This document shows positions 1-10,880 of a DNA stretch of 31,235 nucleotides, piece after piece; within the stretch, counting starts at the first letter, position 1, and the number at the start of each line of letters is the position of its first letter. Source of the DNA: Amphimedon queenslandica (Eukaryota; Porifera; Demospongiae; Haplosclerida; Niphatidae); assembly GCF_000090795.2 (NCBI RefSeq), contig NW_003546539.1, positions 92,827-124,061 on the forward strand, written 5' to 3'. Below the pieces are notes generated by a model that was not told where the DNA came from, did no database searches, and saw only the letters and a list, made by a program, of their open reading frames with translations. The translations under genes were made by a program, and so were the position numbers.

Positions 1-596
1 GCGCTCTACTTGTATCATATATTAAAACACCCGCTTTCTCATGAAAAGTATCATGGAAAAAAGCCACTGTCTGTAGTATATTAAATAAGAAAGTTATTTC
101 AATTCAGAGTTGACAAAGTCAGTGTGGCTCTACTATAGTTGCATAACGGGTACTTATACATATCTGGATTAACTTTGGAGTTACTGGGTACTCTGGAAGG
201 TTCTCAACAGGTTCATCCAGTCTCCATCAAAGAAGCCGCCATGATGTTCTATTGCGTATTATGCTTGAGAATATCATTTGCATCTCATTACACTTGTCAA
301 AAATCGTGTTTTATTTGTTTCAAAATAATGTAAAGGAAAAGGAATGCTCCAAACTAAGAGATACTTCACTAGGTCTTGCACTCCAGAAATAAGCTTCAGT
401 TTATCTGCTTTACCTCTCCAATCCTTCATAACTGTTGTCACTTTTTACCGCTAAAAAAACCCATGTAATCTCGCATTTCTTGATCCATTTTTCAAGTAAC
501 AACAAGGACAAAAATCCTGCAGGTAAAATGTAGAGGAAATAGCACCCAAAACCAAACTTCAAGGAGTTAGACGAAGAAAAAGAGAGCACATTGCAG
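1..596. other. No gene recognised
   Basis: AT-rich sequence with only short open frames that carry no recognisable motif, no convincing splice-site pairs and no similarity that I can name. I see nothing functional here. Confidence 0.5.
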
Positions 597-726
597 TTTC
601 AGCCATTTTATTTGCATGTGTGGGCGGGGCTACACGTGACATTTTGATGACCAAAACTTCGTGTCAAACCCAACTGAAACTGACTATACAAGATGGTGAC
701 GTAGATTTGAAGTTATAAGTCAAAAG
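597..726 (+). promoter_or_regulatory. Candidate promoter with octamer, GC box, E-box and CRE-like words
   Basis: In an otherwise AT-rich stretch, four known activator-site words lie within about 100 bp: ATTTGCAT (octamer) near 609, GTGGGCGGGGC (GC box) near 620, CACGTG (E-box) near 633 and TGACGT (CRE-like) near 697. A short open frame starts just downstream at 727. The clustering is seen directly; promoter function is inferred. There is no clear TATA box. Confidence 0.3.
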
Positions 727-918
727 ATGGAGCTATTTCAAGATTTGGAGTCCTTTCTTAAGAATAATGATGTGGCTCCAAGCACAAGAAGGAGGCTGTT
801 AAAATATTTTGATGACAATTAGAAAAGGCAACACCTCATGGTTGAAACTGCTTTTCGCTGTCTCTCACATAAATTAAGAGGCACATTGACAGAAAATTTG
901 AAAAAATACCATACATAA
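727..918 (+). pseudogene. Small helical ORF interrupted by one TAG
   Basis: The ATG at 727 opens 31 codons beginning MELFQDLESFLKNND, followed by TAG. The same frame then continues for another 32 codons (start KRQHLMVETAFRCL) before TAA at 916-918. The two halves look alike in composition: amphipathic, Lys/Arg/Leu-rich and probably helical. It could be a short protein gene with one nonsense mutation, an exon of something larger, or chance. No family is recognised. The candidate promoter words immediately upstream are the main reason to list it. Confidence 0.25.
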
Positions 919-1736
919 GCGATTACGTGAGAGCAGGCATGAACATGCGCAGGATGCATGCAAGAATGCGCACCGTATAACAATCACACATATGAGCAGG
1001 CATGCCTAACCAAGATTTATTTACCACAAAGCCTTATGTGCTGGTAATTTATGATTGAAGAAACTACTGTATAAGTGGGTTTTTTAGGGTTGCAAATTTC
1101 GCATATTCCATCCTGAATCACAAAAATAAAATCCAAGAAAATCAATTTAATACAGTACACGCATCGCACATATGGTAGAATTTGCAAAAAATAAAATCCA
1201 CAAATTGAAATTTTAATAGATTTCGCGAAATATAGTAACCACAAAAATTACTAGCTATACGGTACTTGAACATGAAGAAGTTTATAAAGAAATAATGGAA
1301 TATTTTCAAACCATTTTGAAATGTAAAAGTATGGACAATTCTTTCGAACAGCTTTCCTTTAGGGCGTTTGGTCAAATTTCAAAACAACTTTTAAAATTCA
1401 TTAAAAAAACCAATTTTGATTGGATTCAGCTCAAAATTTCTACACAACTTAAGTACCATATTTTCTTAAATAAAAGCCCGGGCATCTATTCCTTAAAATG
1501 ACACTTGGACCTCAAAAAATTTAAAAATAAAACAAAACTTGGTCCAAGAGTGGGATTTGAACAAGTGATCTCAAGCACATGACTTCAGGAGCCTAAGGAA
1601 GTATCAACAAGGCATCTCTGTTATTTTAAGGCTAAATTTACGTAATTATACTTCAATTCTATTGCTTCCCCATCCCCACGTTTATTCACATCCAGCTTTT
1701 ATTTAAGGACATACGGTACATGTATACACAATTTAC
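919..1736. other. Non-coding, includes decayed repeat-like sequence
   Basis: No gene is recognised. The part from about 1060 to 1265 has the CGCGAAAT, AAAATAAAATCC and TATACGGTAC words that also occur in the inverted-repeat elements elsewhere in this window (11698-11944 and 14431-14641), so it is probably a decayed relative. Open frames here on both strands look like chance. Confidence 0.35.
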
Positions 1737-2664
1737 CTGATCAAATTCATCATCAATACGTCCACCATAAATACACTGAAAGAAACGAGCACTCCAGAAT
1801 ATCTCATCAGTTGGTAGTATAGTCTTTCACTGTTTTAGTGTCCAGCCTACCACAAGCCATTCCCAAATCAGACTCATTAAACTCATACCTAGGGGTGAAG
1901 TCAGTAAAATAACCACACCCACCAATACACTCACTTTTTAATCAAACCACTGGTGCATATCCTAGTCTCTCTTGTAATATATGGCATATAACCAAACCAG
2001 GGCTGGGTCCTCTCATGTGGCTCCCCACACATTCTAATGACAAGTACGGTAGCAAAGGCCCTGATCAAATCAGGATCTGAGAGGTTCTCAAAAAGATTAA
2101 TGAGGATCTAAAGTGGGTGTGGTTAAGGTTATACAAAATAGGTGTGCCATACTTTAAGATTGACTTCCACTGCAAGGAACAGAGAGAAATTAGCATGAGG
2201 TGAGAGAGAATGAAACTTCATTTCTAGTAAAAATGACAAAATCAAAATTATAAATTTACTACCAATTTTCATTGTGTGTACTATCTCTTATAATTATTAG
2301 AAACTTTTGTATTTTTATTAAACTTTGTTACTTAATGTACCACTTTAATTTATAGTGTTTTATAGATCACTCAAATTCTCTAAAATTAGTACACAGTCCA
2401 CAGAATTAAAATTTTAAGCAAGAAATGCAATGAAACTATATTACCGTACCTTACTCTCTCTCACCTCTCTCTTACCTGTGATATTGTAAATAACTCTACC
2501 ATTGCATTAGTAGTGAATGGATCAGTGCAGGCCCTTAGCTTAGGTATTATGCATTGCATATTGCTCTATTGAATGTTGAATGCAGCATACATCTGACTGA
2601 GGGATGTGGGAGAGGGACCAGGATAATCAACATACATGTACACCACTAGAATAAGATGCAGAAC
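1737..2664 (-). pseudogene. DYNC1H1: Cytoplasmic dynein heavy chain fragment, internally deleted and frameshifted
   Basis: Read on the minus strand. Exon A (2664-2476) follows a TTGTAG acceptor and reads YVDYPGP, then SLSQMYAAFN, and after a frameshift PKLRACTDPFTTNAMVELF, ending CAG/gtaag. This resembles the AAA3-region segment of cytoplasmic dynein 1 heavy chain. Exon B (about 2169-2135) starts VEVNLKV after TTGCAG. Exon C (about 2093-1935) reads AFATVLVIRMCGEPHERTQPW and, after a shift, ILQERLGYAPVV, a stop where a Trp is expected, then LKK/gtgagt. Exon D (1888-1737) reads YEFNESDLGMAC and, after another shift, IYGGRIDDEFDQ/gtaaat. Exons B to D match the AAA6/C-terminal region. Some 1,600 family residues between A and B are absent. 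Dynein heavy chains are microtubule minus-end motors of over 4,000 residues, so this is a dead relic. Family assignment is from recognised motifs, not a search. Confidence 0.75.
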
Positions 2665-3119
2665 CTACAACGATAAATAAATAAATAATGACATAAATAC
2701 ATTGATTCAACACATGATGAATTAAAATTAAACTGGAATTATATTTAAGGTGACTTTAATTCAATGATACAAAAAAGTAAAATTAAAAACCAGTTAAGTT
2801 TTTGTTAATAATTATAAATTATTTAGTAGTTCACATGTTAAATAAAAACAAGTAAAAATTTAAAAATAAAATAAAAAAGGCAGTGAAATATTCCACTTCT
2901 TTAGTTCTATTGTAATATAATGTGATTCATTAGTTGTGACCACAGTTATTATGCACATGTATATATATAGCTGATTTTGTTTCATGCAGTTCTGGTTCTT
3001 TTACAAACACACAATCATTTTTCCTCTCTATCATTTTGGACTTTGGTAGATCAGTGTTTTCAATACAAACTATTACAATTAATGAAACTAGCATCATTCC
3101 CTACTGCGTAAAAAAAAAG
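2665..3119. other. AT-rich stretch before the copia reading frame; no LTR identified
   Basis: Very AT-rich, with poly-A runs and a TATATATAG box near 2961. It should contain the 5' LTR and leader of the following copia element, but no matching copy exists downstream of the element and I cannot identify a primer-binding site. Confidence 0.4.
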
Positions 3120-6085
3120 ATGATGGCTACTACAACGGATAAGTTCCTTGCTCAGATACTACAGCTAAACAACAAAAAGACTGGCCAGTTTGGAAATTCC
3201 AAGTAACACATGCTCTGAAGGCAGCTGAGCAGTGGGAGTTTGCCATAGGAAATGCTGACTGTGGACGTCAAGGATACAAGTCAAGGATACAAGAAAAAGA
3301 AGGAGAAGGCTTTTTATTCAATCCTTCAATGCATCAGCCAGAAGCCTGTGATGAAGTGCAAAGATCCCCAGGGACTGTGGGACACGCTCTGTCAGGTGTT
3401 TGAGAGGAAAACAGTGAGTGACAAGGTCTACACCTTGATGCAGCTATACGGGCTGAGGATGAAGAAGGGATGAAAGTTAAAGGATCACCTTCGACAGCTA
3501 GATGAACTTTCTGATCAACTGATAGCTCTAGAAGAGGAAGTAAGCAAGCTCAACAAAGTTGCTATACTACTGAGGAGCGTGCAAGAAAGCTATCCAACTC
3601 TTGTGACGGCTCTACTAGCAAGAATAGATGAAGAACTCACTTTCATGTGTGTCAAGAGAGCCTTGCTTGACAAAGAGCAACTAATGGTGAAGATCATGCA
3701 GCATTAAGAGGAAGACACAGGACGAAAGCCTGGTGTGTGCTTTAAATGTGGATGACCTGGCCATTATCAAAGAGATTGCCGTAGCTCTCAGAAGCCTAGT
3801 ACTTACAAGTCTAAGCAATACTCGGATCAAAAGTCCTCGCATCAGAGGTCAACTAAGGCTCCATTAAAGCACCATGCTGATAAAGGCTGAAGTGAATGAC
3901 TCAGACTCAGGAGCTCAGATGTTTTTTGCCAACGCACATATGGCTGACACAGAGAATCATGAATGGAACCTTGATTCAGGAGCAAGCAAACACATCACAT
4001 TTAACAAAGATGCATGTGCTCCACTATTATCAAGAATTCGAAACTCCAGAGCCACATAAGTCTGAATCGTTTGACAAGTTTAAGGAATTTAAGGCTATTG
4101 TAGAGACAGAAACAGACAGAGGATGTGAGTGAATTCATGTCTGAAGAATTCAGATCGTATCTAGCATAATATGGAATACAACAAAAATCTACTGCTGCTT
4201 ATTCGCCTCAACAGAATGGAGTCGCTGAAAGACTTAACAAGACTCTGGGTAAGGCAGCAAGATCTGTGATGATACATGCAGGTCTCAGTAATGCATATTG
4301 GGCAGAGGCTGTCTCTACTACTACTTATTTGAAAACAAAATAGCTACATCAACACTAAAAATGGAATAACTCCATATCAGATGTGGTTTAATGACAAGCC
4401 AAATCTAAAACACCTCTGCACCTTTGGTTGAATAGTGTAAGCTCTCATCCCTGCTGGAGACATAGGAAGCTAGACAAGAAAGCCACGAAGTAAAAATTCA
4501 TAGGCTACACTGAGACAAAGGAAAACTACAAAGTGTGGGATGAGGTCAAGCAGAGGTGTTACACCAGACATGAGCTTGTCTTTAATGAGGAAAATTTGGC
4601 GAAAAAATGAGAAACCAAATGAAGAGATGGTCAATGGGGAAATCCTGTTGGACTCTAAATAACAGGAGACAACTCAGAGGAGGAGGTAAATCAACCCTCA
4701 CAACCTCAACCAAGACGTTCTCAAAGAACTAAAGCTAGGTTTACACAGCATTGTGTACACTTTGAACACTGGTTTTTGTTTCCATGGAGTTCTATCAAGA
4801 TTCTATCACATTTTCATTTGTTTCCATGTAAACAGAAGCATGAAACAGTCACAAAACTAGACAGACTGAATCCTTTTTGTTGCCGTGTAAACAGCCTAAA
4901 TGACCCTCTGTAAGATATGGAATTCATGACTATGCCATTATGTATGTCAAGCAGATGAGCCTACAACAATCCAGGATGCTATGAGTATGAAACACTCAAA
5001 GGAATGGAGAGAGGCTGCTGAAGCAGAGTATGCCTCTCTGATGGAGAATAATGCATGGGAGCTGGTGAAGCTACCTGAGAGGAAGAAAGCCATAAGCTGT
5101 AAATGGATATTTCGGGTCAAGTATGATGGTGATGGAAAAGTAGATTGACTCAAGGGCAGACTCAATGCCCATGCAAGGATACTCTCAAAAGTATGGAGTA
5201 GATTATAAAGAGACTTTCTCACCAGTGGCTCGTTTCTCTTCTATTCGAACTATACTTGTGAAAGAGGTATGCTAATAATGCTAGTTCATCAAATGGATGT
5301 AATCACAGCATTTTTAAATGGTGACCTTAAAGAAGAAATCTATATAAAATAACCACCTGGTTTTGCTCAAGAGGGCAATTGGTATGCAAACTCAACAAAT
5401 CACTAAAACAATTTCCACGTCGCTAGAATGAGAAGTTTACAAGCCACATGAAGTCACTTGGTTTTAAAGAGAGCACTGCTGATCCTTGTGTCTTCACTCG
5501 AATCAATAAAAGAGAGAGGTTGAAGTAATAGCTGTTTATGTCGATGATCTAATCCTACTAGCTGAGACACAGGAGGAAATGCAGCAGATGAAGACATCTC
5601 TTTCTAGTACTTTCAAAATGAAAGACAGGGGTGAGTTACACTATTGTTTGGGAATGAATGTCCATATAGGTCAAAACAGTGTCTCATTAAGTCAGAATCA
5701 ATACTTGGTGAAACTCCTGGAGAAATATGGTTTATCAGAAGCTAACACTGTTGCTACACCTATGGACTACAATGTTAAGCTAGTAAAGAATGATGGAAGT
5801 AGCAATTAGGTATTATACCAGTCAATGGTAGGAGGCCTACTTCATGCTGATAGAGCAACTCGTCCAGATATACATGTAGCACATGCTGTGAGTGTAACTC
5901 TGAACCAACAGAGGCCCATATTAAAGCTGTCAAGAGAATCTTTCGATATATCAAAGGGACAATTAACTTGTCACTTAACTACAAAGGTAATGATAAACCA
6001 ATGTTTGGCTATTCTGATGCAGACTGGGCCAGTGATTCAGATGACAGATACTCTACCTCTGGGAATACATTTACACTATTACAAG
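3120..6085 (+). mobile_element. Ty1/copia LTR-retrotransposon remnant (gag-pol), inactive
   Basis: Broken pieces of a copia polyprotein in order. A gag part starts at the ATG near 3120 and includes AFYSILQCI and LWDTLCQVFERKTVSDKV; a CCHC knuckle reads CFKCG-stop-PGHYQRDC near 3740; a protease-like WNLDSGASKHIT lies near 3963. The C-terminal half of the integrase core follows (AAYSPQQNGVAERLNK, near 4195), then the reverse transcriptase (WREAAEAEYASLMENNAWELV near 5005; VYVDDLILLAE near 5537) and an RNase H start (YSDADWASDSDDRYSTSGNTF near 6010-6070). Stops and frameshifts occur throughout. The integrase zinc finger and the first part of its core are missing. RNase H is cut off and no LTR pair is visible. 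The longest intact stretch (5579-5809) is only reverse-transcriptase C-terminal sequence. The element is clearly dead. Confidence 0.93.
4734..4895. mobile_element. 162-bp miniature inverted-repeat element inside the copia remnant
   Basis: The left end GCTAGGTTTACACAGCA and the reverse complement of the right end, GCTGTTTACACGGCA, match apart from a 2-nt insertion and one substitution. The element is flanked on both sides by CTAAA (4729-4733 and 4896-4900), a probable 5-bp target duplication. It has no coding capacity. It interrupts the copia sequence between the integrase tail and the reverse transcriptase, so it inserted after copia did. Confidence 0.7.
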
Positions 6086-6520
6086 TTCTGCCTATGGTGG
6101 TTGGGAGTTGGGACAACCACCTCAACACATGAACCAACCAGTTAATCACTTAGACCAACCATGCAATGATTACCAAACATGTACATAAAACATGATAATG
6201 TAGTTCAGTAGTATGGTGTATATAAATTTAAAAGGAACAATATTAGTCTGCAACCACCTCTAATTTATTTCTAGGCAGAACCCTGCACGTCTATGGTATT
6301 TCCAGAGGTGTAATATTAATTCACATGCTAAACTAAATAAATTTATTCAAAAGATAAAATGTGTTTATTTAATGTAAAATAAGCTAATTTACAAGTGACA
6401 AAACTTTGAAAAAACAAGGAATGCCAAGAAAAATAAATTATAAATTTATTCTTGCAACAAAATAATCAAGAAACATTGATGAAAATAAATGAAAAACATT
6501 TTGAAGACTAAGTATAGAAT
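6086..6520. other. No gene recognised (3' side of the copia remnant)
   Basis: AT-rich sequence with no coding similarity. A 3' LTR would be expected here, but nothing resembles the sequence 5' of the copia frame. Confidence 0.4.
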
Positions 6521-6648
6521 ACCTCCCAGTCTGTAGGTGGTTATGGGTACATCACTCCCTGTGAGATAAGTGGTTGAGGGAAAAGCCCAAGACCATACAT
6601 GTATCTCAAGGGACTTTTGTACTCATAACCACCTCCAGACAGGGAGGT
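6521..6648. repeat. Fold-back inverted repeat
   Basis: The left arm at 6521-6548 (ACCTCCCAGTCTGTAGGTGG...) and the right arm at 6621-6648 are reverse complements with few mismatches, about 28 bp each, separated by about 72 bp. Related GTGGTTATGGGCA text recurs at about 6712-6726, so there may be a second partial copy. It is probably a small non-autonomous element or a hairpin. Confidence 0.6.
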
Positions 6649-6806
6649 ACATGACTTTTACCATGGTACAGTATTGCAGTATTGTTCTTATGTAAACTGC
6701 CAAATTCAACAGTGGTTATGGGCATATAACTCCCACTAAACATTAAAGGTTTCCATGGTAACCACCAACACACCATGGTATAAAAAACATTATGGTTCAA
6801 TCTTAA

Positions 6807-6966
6807 AGGCGGATTTACAATATTACGCTAGTCCTGACGTTACGTTGACGCTGGAATAGAATCTGGTTCTATTCCAGCGGAAAGCATGCGTCAAAAGGTC
6901 AAATCGCCCACGCTTTTGATTAAAAATTGACGGTACGCTGGCCTAATGTCATATTGTAAATCCGCC
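6807..6966. mobile_element. 160-bp miniature element with TTAA flanks (piggyBac-like)
   Basis: The left end AGGCGGATTTACAATAT and the right end, reverse complement GGCGGATTTACAATAT, form near-perfect terminal inverted repeats. TTAA lies on both sides (6803-6806 and 6967-6970). TTAA target duplication is the hallmark of piggyBac-type transposition, known for that superfamily. An internal palindrome around GGAATAGA/TCTATTCC gives a second hairpin. There is no coding sequence. Confidence 0.72.
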
Positions 6967-7193
6967 TTAACTCTTAACCCAACAATACTCATCCATAAGA
7001 GATAGGGTCAAATAAAATTACAATTACATTTTAAAATAATATCTAATATTACCATTACACATCCTTACTCCCACAAGCATTATGAAGGATTCGCTTATTA
7101 TAAAAGAAGAAAGCCTGTACATCTCTTTCTACTTGACTATATACTACTGCCCTTTAATTATAATTAATTTTGCTTTCAAGGGTCTTAAGCATC

Positions 7194-8671
7194 ATGTATG
7201 CTGCTAAACTGATGTGCAGTTTAATCATAATAATTGTTATTATTAATACTGTCAATGGACACTGTCCTGATGATGAGAAGATGAATTCTCCAGTTGTTAC
7301 TATTACTAACACAAGTGTCAATGCAACACCAGGTACAGACTATATTAACAGTAAAAGTTATGCTTATTTTATGCTTCTAATTATGATTTTCAAAGTGTCT
7401 ATTGCTCCAGCAATCAGACACAGTTTACACAGCTAGAGATCCAGCAATTGCTAGGATATAGGGGCTTTGTCTTATACACAAAAAACAAGCATAAATATAA
7501 AAATCTGCGTGAATGTGGTAGAAAGATCGCAGTGGCAGCTCGGGATGGAATTTGGGTGTGGGGACGGCTTTGAATCCACTTGGGACTACTTTGTAGTGTA
7601 GAATGCCATCATGCCAGGTGTATTGGCCTTTTTCCTCTTTTTCCCTTTCCTTTTTTCACCTTCTTGGTTTGTTTAGGTCCCAAAATAAACACCCTCTCAT
7701 ATACCATAGCCTCTGGGGCATAGAGTTGGGTTTCGTATTTAGATCTAAGAGCACCCTCTTGTACATCTTAGCCTCTGAGATCGTAAGGTTTTGGAATTAG
7801 AGTTAGTGTTTATTGATAAAAAGTTCCAGTTTGTAAAATAGTTTGTGTGCATGCCATGCACAGACTATTTTATAGAGAAAAACGGGCTGCCAGATCACTA
7901 GTGCTAAAAATTGTGTCTATAGTTACCAAAGCAGTAGCCACAGCATATGATCTTCTTTTCTCTTACTTTAGAGTGTGTAATGCCAACTGATTGTAAAGCA
8001 TGGAAAGAACTGGGAATCAAACAAAATGGAGTATATCCTATTAAACCAGATAATGGACCAGCTTTCCAAGTAATGTTTACTTGTATTATACTTTATGAAT
8101 ATCAATATACACTATTGGATCACAGGTATACTGTGATATGGAGACTGATGGTGGTGGATGGACTGTATTTCAAAGGAGACAAGACGGATCTGTTGATTTT
8201 TATAGATACTGGACTGACTATGAAAATGGCTTTGGTGACCTTACTGATGAGTTTTGGCTAGGATTGAGCAAGATTCATCGTCTTACTAAAGAAGGATCAA
8301 ACACACTAAGAGTGGACCTGGGAGACTTTGAGGGGAACACGGCTTATGCTAACTTCTCTACATTTAGCATTAGTGATCGTAGCACTGAATATATACTAAC
8401 AGTAGGAGGATACTCTGGTACTGCTGGGGATGCTATGAAGCGTCAAAATAAAAGGAAATTTACTACAAGAGATAATGATAATGATCTATATGAAAAAAAT
8501 TGTGCTCAGCTTTTCACTGGTGCCTGGTGGTACAAAAACTGTCATCAATCAAATCTTAATGGTTGTTATTTTAATACTTCAACTAAATCTAATCAAGGCA
8601 TCGTTTGGCACCATTGGGAAGGAGAAAATACTCTCAAGTTCTCAGAGATGAAAACTCGTCGCAATAACTAA
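7194..8671 (+). CDS. Secreted fibrinogen-related (ficolin/tenascin-like) domain protein, 3 exons
   Basis: Exons 7194-7332, 7972-8069 and 8126-8671 join in phase to give 260 residues. Residues 1-24 form a signal peptide (start MYAAKLMCSLIIIIVIINTV). A short Thr/Asn-rich linker follows, then one complete fibrinogen C-terminal domain: [52 protein letters not shown]. The family's calcium-site and Cys region reads RDNDNDLYEKNCAQ, followed by GAWWYKNCHQSNLNG. Splice sites are CCAG/gtacag, tttag/AGTG, CAA/gtaatg and cacag/GTATAC. The expected domain cysteines and the GGGW motif are present. The family binds acetylated sugars or partner proteins extracellularly, often in innate recognition; the ligand here is unknown. 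I chose ATG 7194 because the upstream in-frame codon is TTG and the signal peptide fits. AATAAA signals lie near 8763 and 8788. A decayed second copy follows at 9240. Confidence 0.88.
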
Positions 8672-9239
8672 ATACTGTCCCCTACACACAGAAGTGTGAT
8701 TGACTGATTATGCTGATATATTAATTAGCATGTCATTTAAATATTACAGTTGTAGTGATTATAATAAATATTTGCTTTGACATTTATTAATTATAATAAA
8801 TTATAAAAATGATGATGGGCTGAAACAATACAAGCAAAAATGCCAAAATTCCAGCTATACTGCACTCAGAAATTAATACTTTGAAAACAAAAAAGAGTCT
8901 GATGTATAAGTACAGGTTTATCCCAAATGTGCTCTATAAATTACAACCCTTTCCAAATGCATGAAATTCCAGAATGACCATCTTTATGTTGTTGCTGTGT
9001 TTAATAGCTGCCATTGATGAAGGAGAAGGATCTTATTGTATGGCTAGTACTGGATATAAACCTGAACCATCACTGTACATAAGGGTATGCTGCAACAGCA
9101 GTAACTAAGGATAGGTTTTCTATCAAAGAAAATGGTATAACACAATACATTTTCTGTCCTAATGTATATTCGAAGTCTTGTCTGCAAATATTGTAGCAGT
9201 ATTTAGTTCTTATATCAGAGACTATACAAATGGTTTTTA
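8672..9239. other. 3' UTR and spacer between intact and broken fibrinogen genes
   Basis: AATAAA words occur at about 8763 and 8788 soon after the stop codon, consistent with polyadenylation. The remainder is AT-rich. A short open piece near 9007-9070 reads AAIDEGEGSYCMASTGYKPE, which could be an old exon but is not recognised. Confidence 0.4.
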
Positions 9240-9760
9240 AACTGTTAATCCTGATGGAGGGACTCCATTTGAAGTAGGTATACTGTGATATGGAGACTGA
9301 TAGTGGTGGATGGACTGTATTTCAGAGGAGACAAGACGGATCTGTTGATTGTTATAGATACTGGACTCACTAAGAGAATGAATTTGGTGACCTTAATGGT
9401 GAGTTCTGGTTAGGATTGAGCAAGATTCATCGTCTTACTAAAGAAGGATCAAACACACTAAGGAGGAACAATATCTACATTTAAATTACGATGTTCATAG
9501 ATACTCAAGTACCACTGGGGATAGTATGGGCTGGGATAACGGATATAAAATCTCAAAAGATAATGATGTACATAATATTAACTGTGCTAAAATCTACACA
9601 TGTACACTGGTGTCTAATGGTACTACATGCATGTACCATGTTACAATTAAAATCTTAATGGTCATTATTTTAATACTTCAACTAATATCAACCAAGGGAT
9701 TATTTGGTATACATGTAAACAAAAATGCTACTAACTGTCCGTACAGTGCAAAATTTTCAA
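9240..9760 (+). pseudogene. Broken second copy of the fibrinogen-domain gene
   Basis: Near-duplicate of the gene at 7194-8671. From 9277 it repeats the exon-3 start ([18 protein letters not shown]), but a TAA interrupts the frame after the codons for YWTH. The stretch between NTL and the YSSTTGDS segment is largely deleted. The calcium-site region survives as SKDNDVHNINCAKIY near 9555-9595, then NLNGHYFNTSTNINQG in a shifted frame. Just upstream, NPDGGTPFE corresponds to the end of exon 2. It is joined to the exon-3 text by only GTAG instead of a 56-nt intron. It cannot make a full domain. Confidence 0.85.
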
Positions 9761-10880
9761 AGGCTATAGTAATTTCAAAGATGTAAAAAATAATTCATCA
9801 AAAATCAATTATGGTACAAGATGGTAGACGGTATAATTTTGCAAAAATTAAATACACCAAATACATTTCTAGGCAAATTCGCAAAATTCATATCCCTTGA
9901 CAATTTTGTGCTATTTTGTACCATATTACAGCTGCTAGTGTACTATATAGCTGGAAGACTGCAATTGGCAAGAGTATTCAAGAATAAAAATACTAAATAC
10001 AAGAAAAAGGCAATACTTAGACATGACCACAAGCAACAGAAAATGCCATAAACATGTATAATTACAAAAATGGTACTGTTCCAGGTTGTAATATTATAGT
10101 ATACAAGTACATGTAGATCCTGATATGTGGCTTTTAGTGAAAAATGGAGTAACAGTATAATGAAAACTTTTCAAATTAATCTGGGCACTTAGTTCAACAA
10201 AATTTATATTGAAAAAATTTTCCCTAACACGAGTAGCACAGAATTATAATAGAAATAATGAAAATTTTAATAATAAAAATTAACTGTGACAAGAAATTAA
10301 GGTTTTGATAAAATTTTTGACGAACAAAATTTTTAAGCTTTTTTTGACAAACTCCCAAAAGGTCAGAATTACAATAAAAAAGAATCAAATAAAAAGATAA
10401 GACAGTGTTACCAGACTGGCAAGGCAACGTAATTACACAAAAACCAAGAGAAAGAAGACCAAAATAAAGTACATAAGAAAGAGGAGGTTAATAATATACG
10501 GTAAGCCCATTGCAATTAGATTTTATAGTTTCGAGTTTTATAAGCAAGCAGGCAGCATAATTAAACAATATGACTCCATGTACATACAGAATTAAGACAA
10601 TTATGATTATGCTTACCCAAAATTTCATCCAACGTCGAATATATATCTTGTAAAGCACTAGTCTCACCCCACCCCTTCGCTACTAGTAAAGCACAGAAAC
10701 ATAAGAGACCCATGGTGTAAAATAGCTCCTTTTATTTCATCAAAATATCCGGATAGTGGTCTTATTTCTTCTTAATAAGTAACGTGTTTCTAGAGGCTAA
10801 TAGATTTCAGTTATAAAGGTTATCACACAGACAAGTACTTACAGAGCAGCGAAACAGGAAACTAAAGACGAGGTCTAAAA
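9761..10880. other. Non-coding AT-rich spacer with decayed repeat sequence
   Basis: No gene is recognised. The part from 9828 to about 9910 (GGTATAATTTTGCAAAAATT...) resembles the hairpin-element family at 11698 and 14431. The rest contains A/T runs and no exon-like segment. Open frames on either strand here have no recognisable composition. Confidence 0.4.

Noticed and set aside
4947-5222. Minus-strand 91-codon open frame
   Set aside because: It is antisense to the copia reverse-transcriptase region, with no protein-like motif of its own.
2880-6330. LTR pair around the copia remnant
   Set aside because: No matching sequence was found on both sides of the coding remnant by eye.
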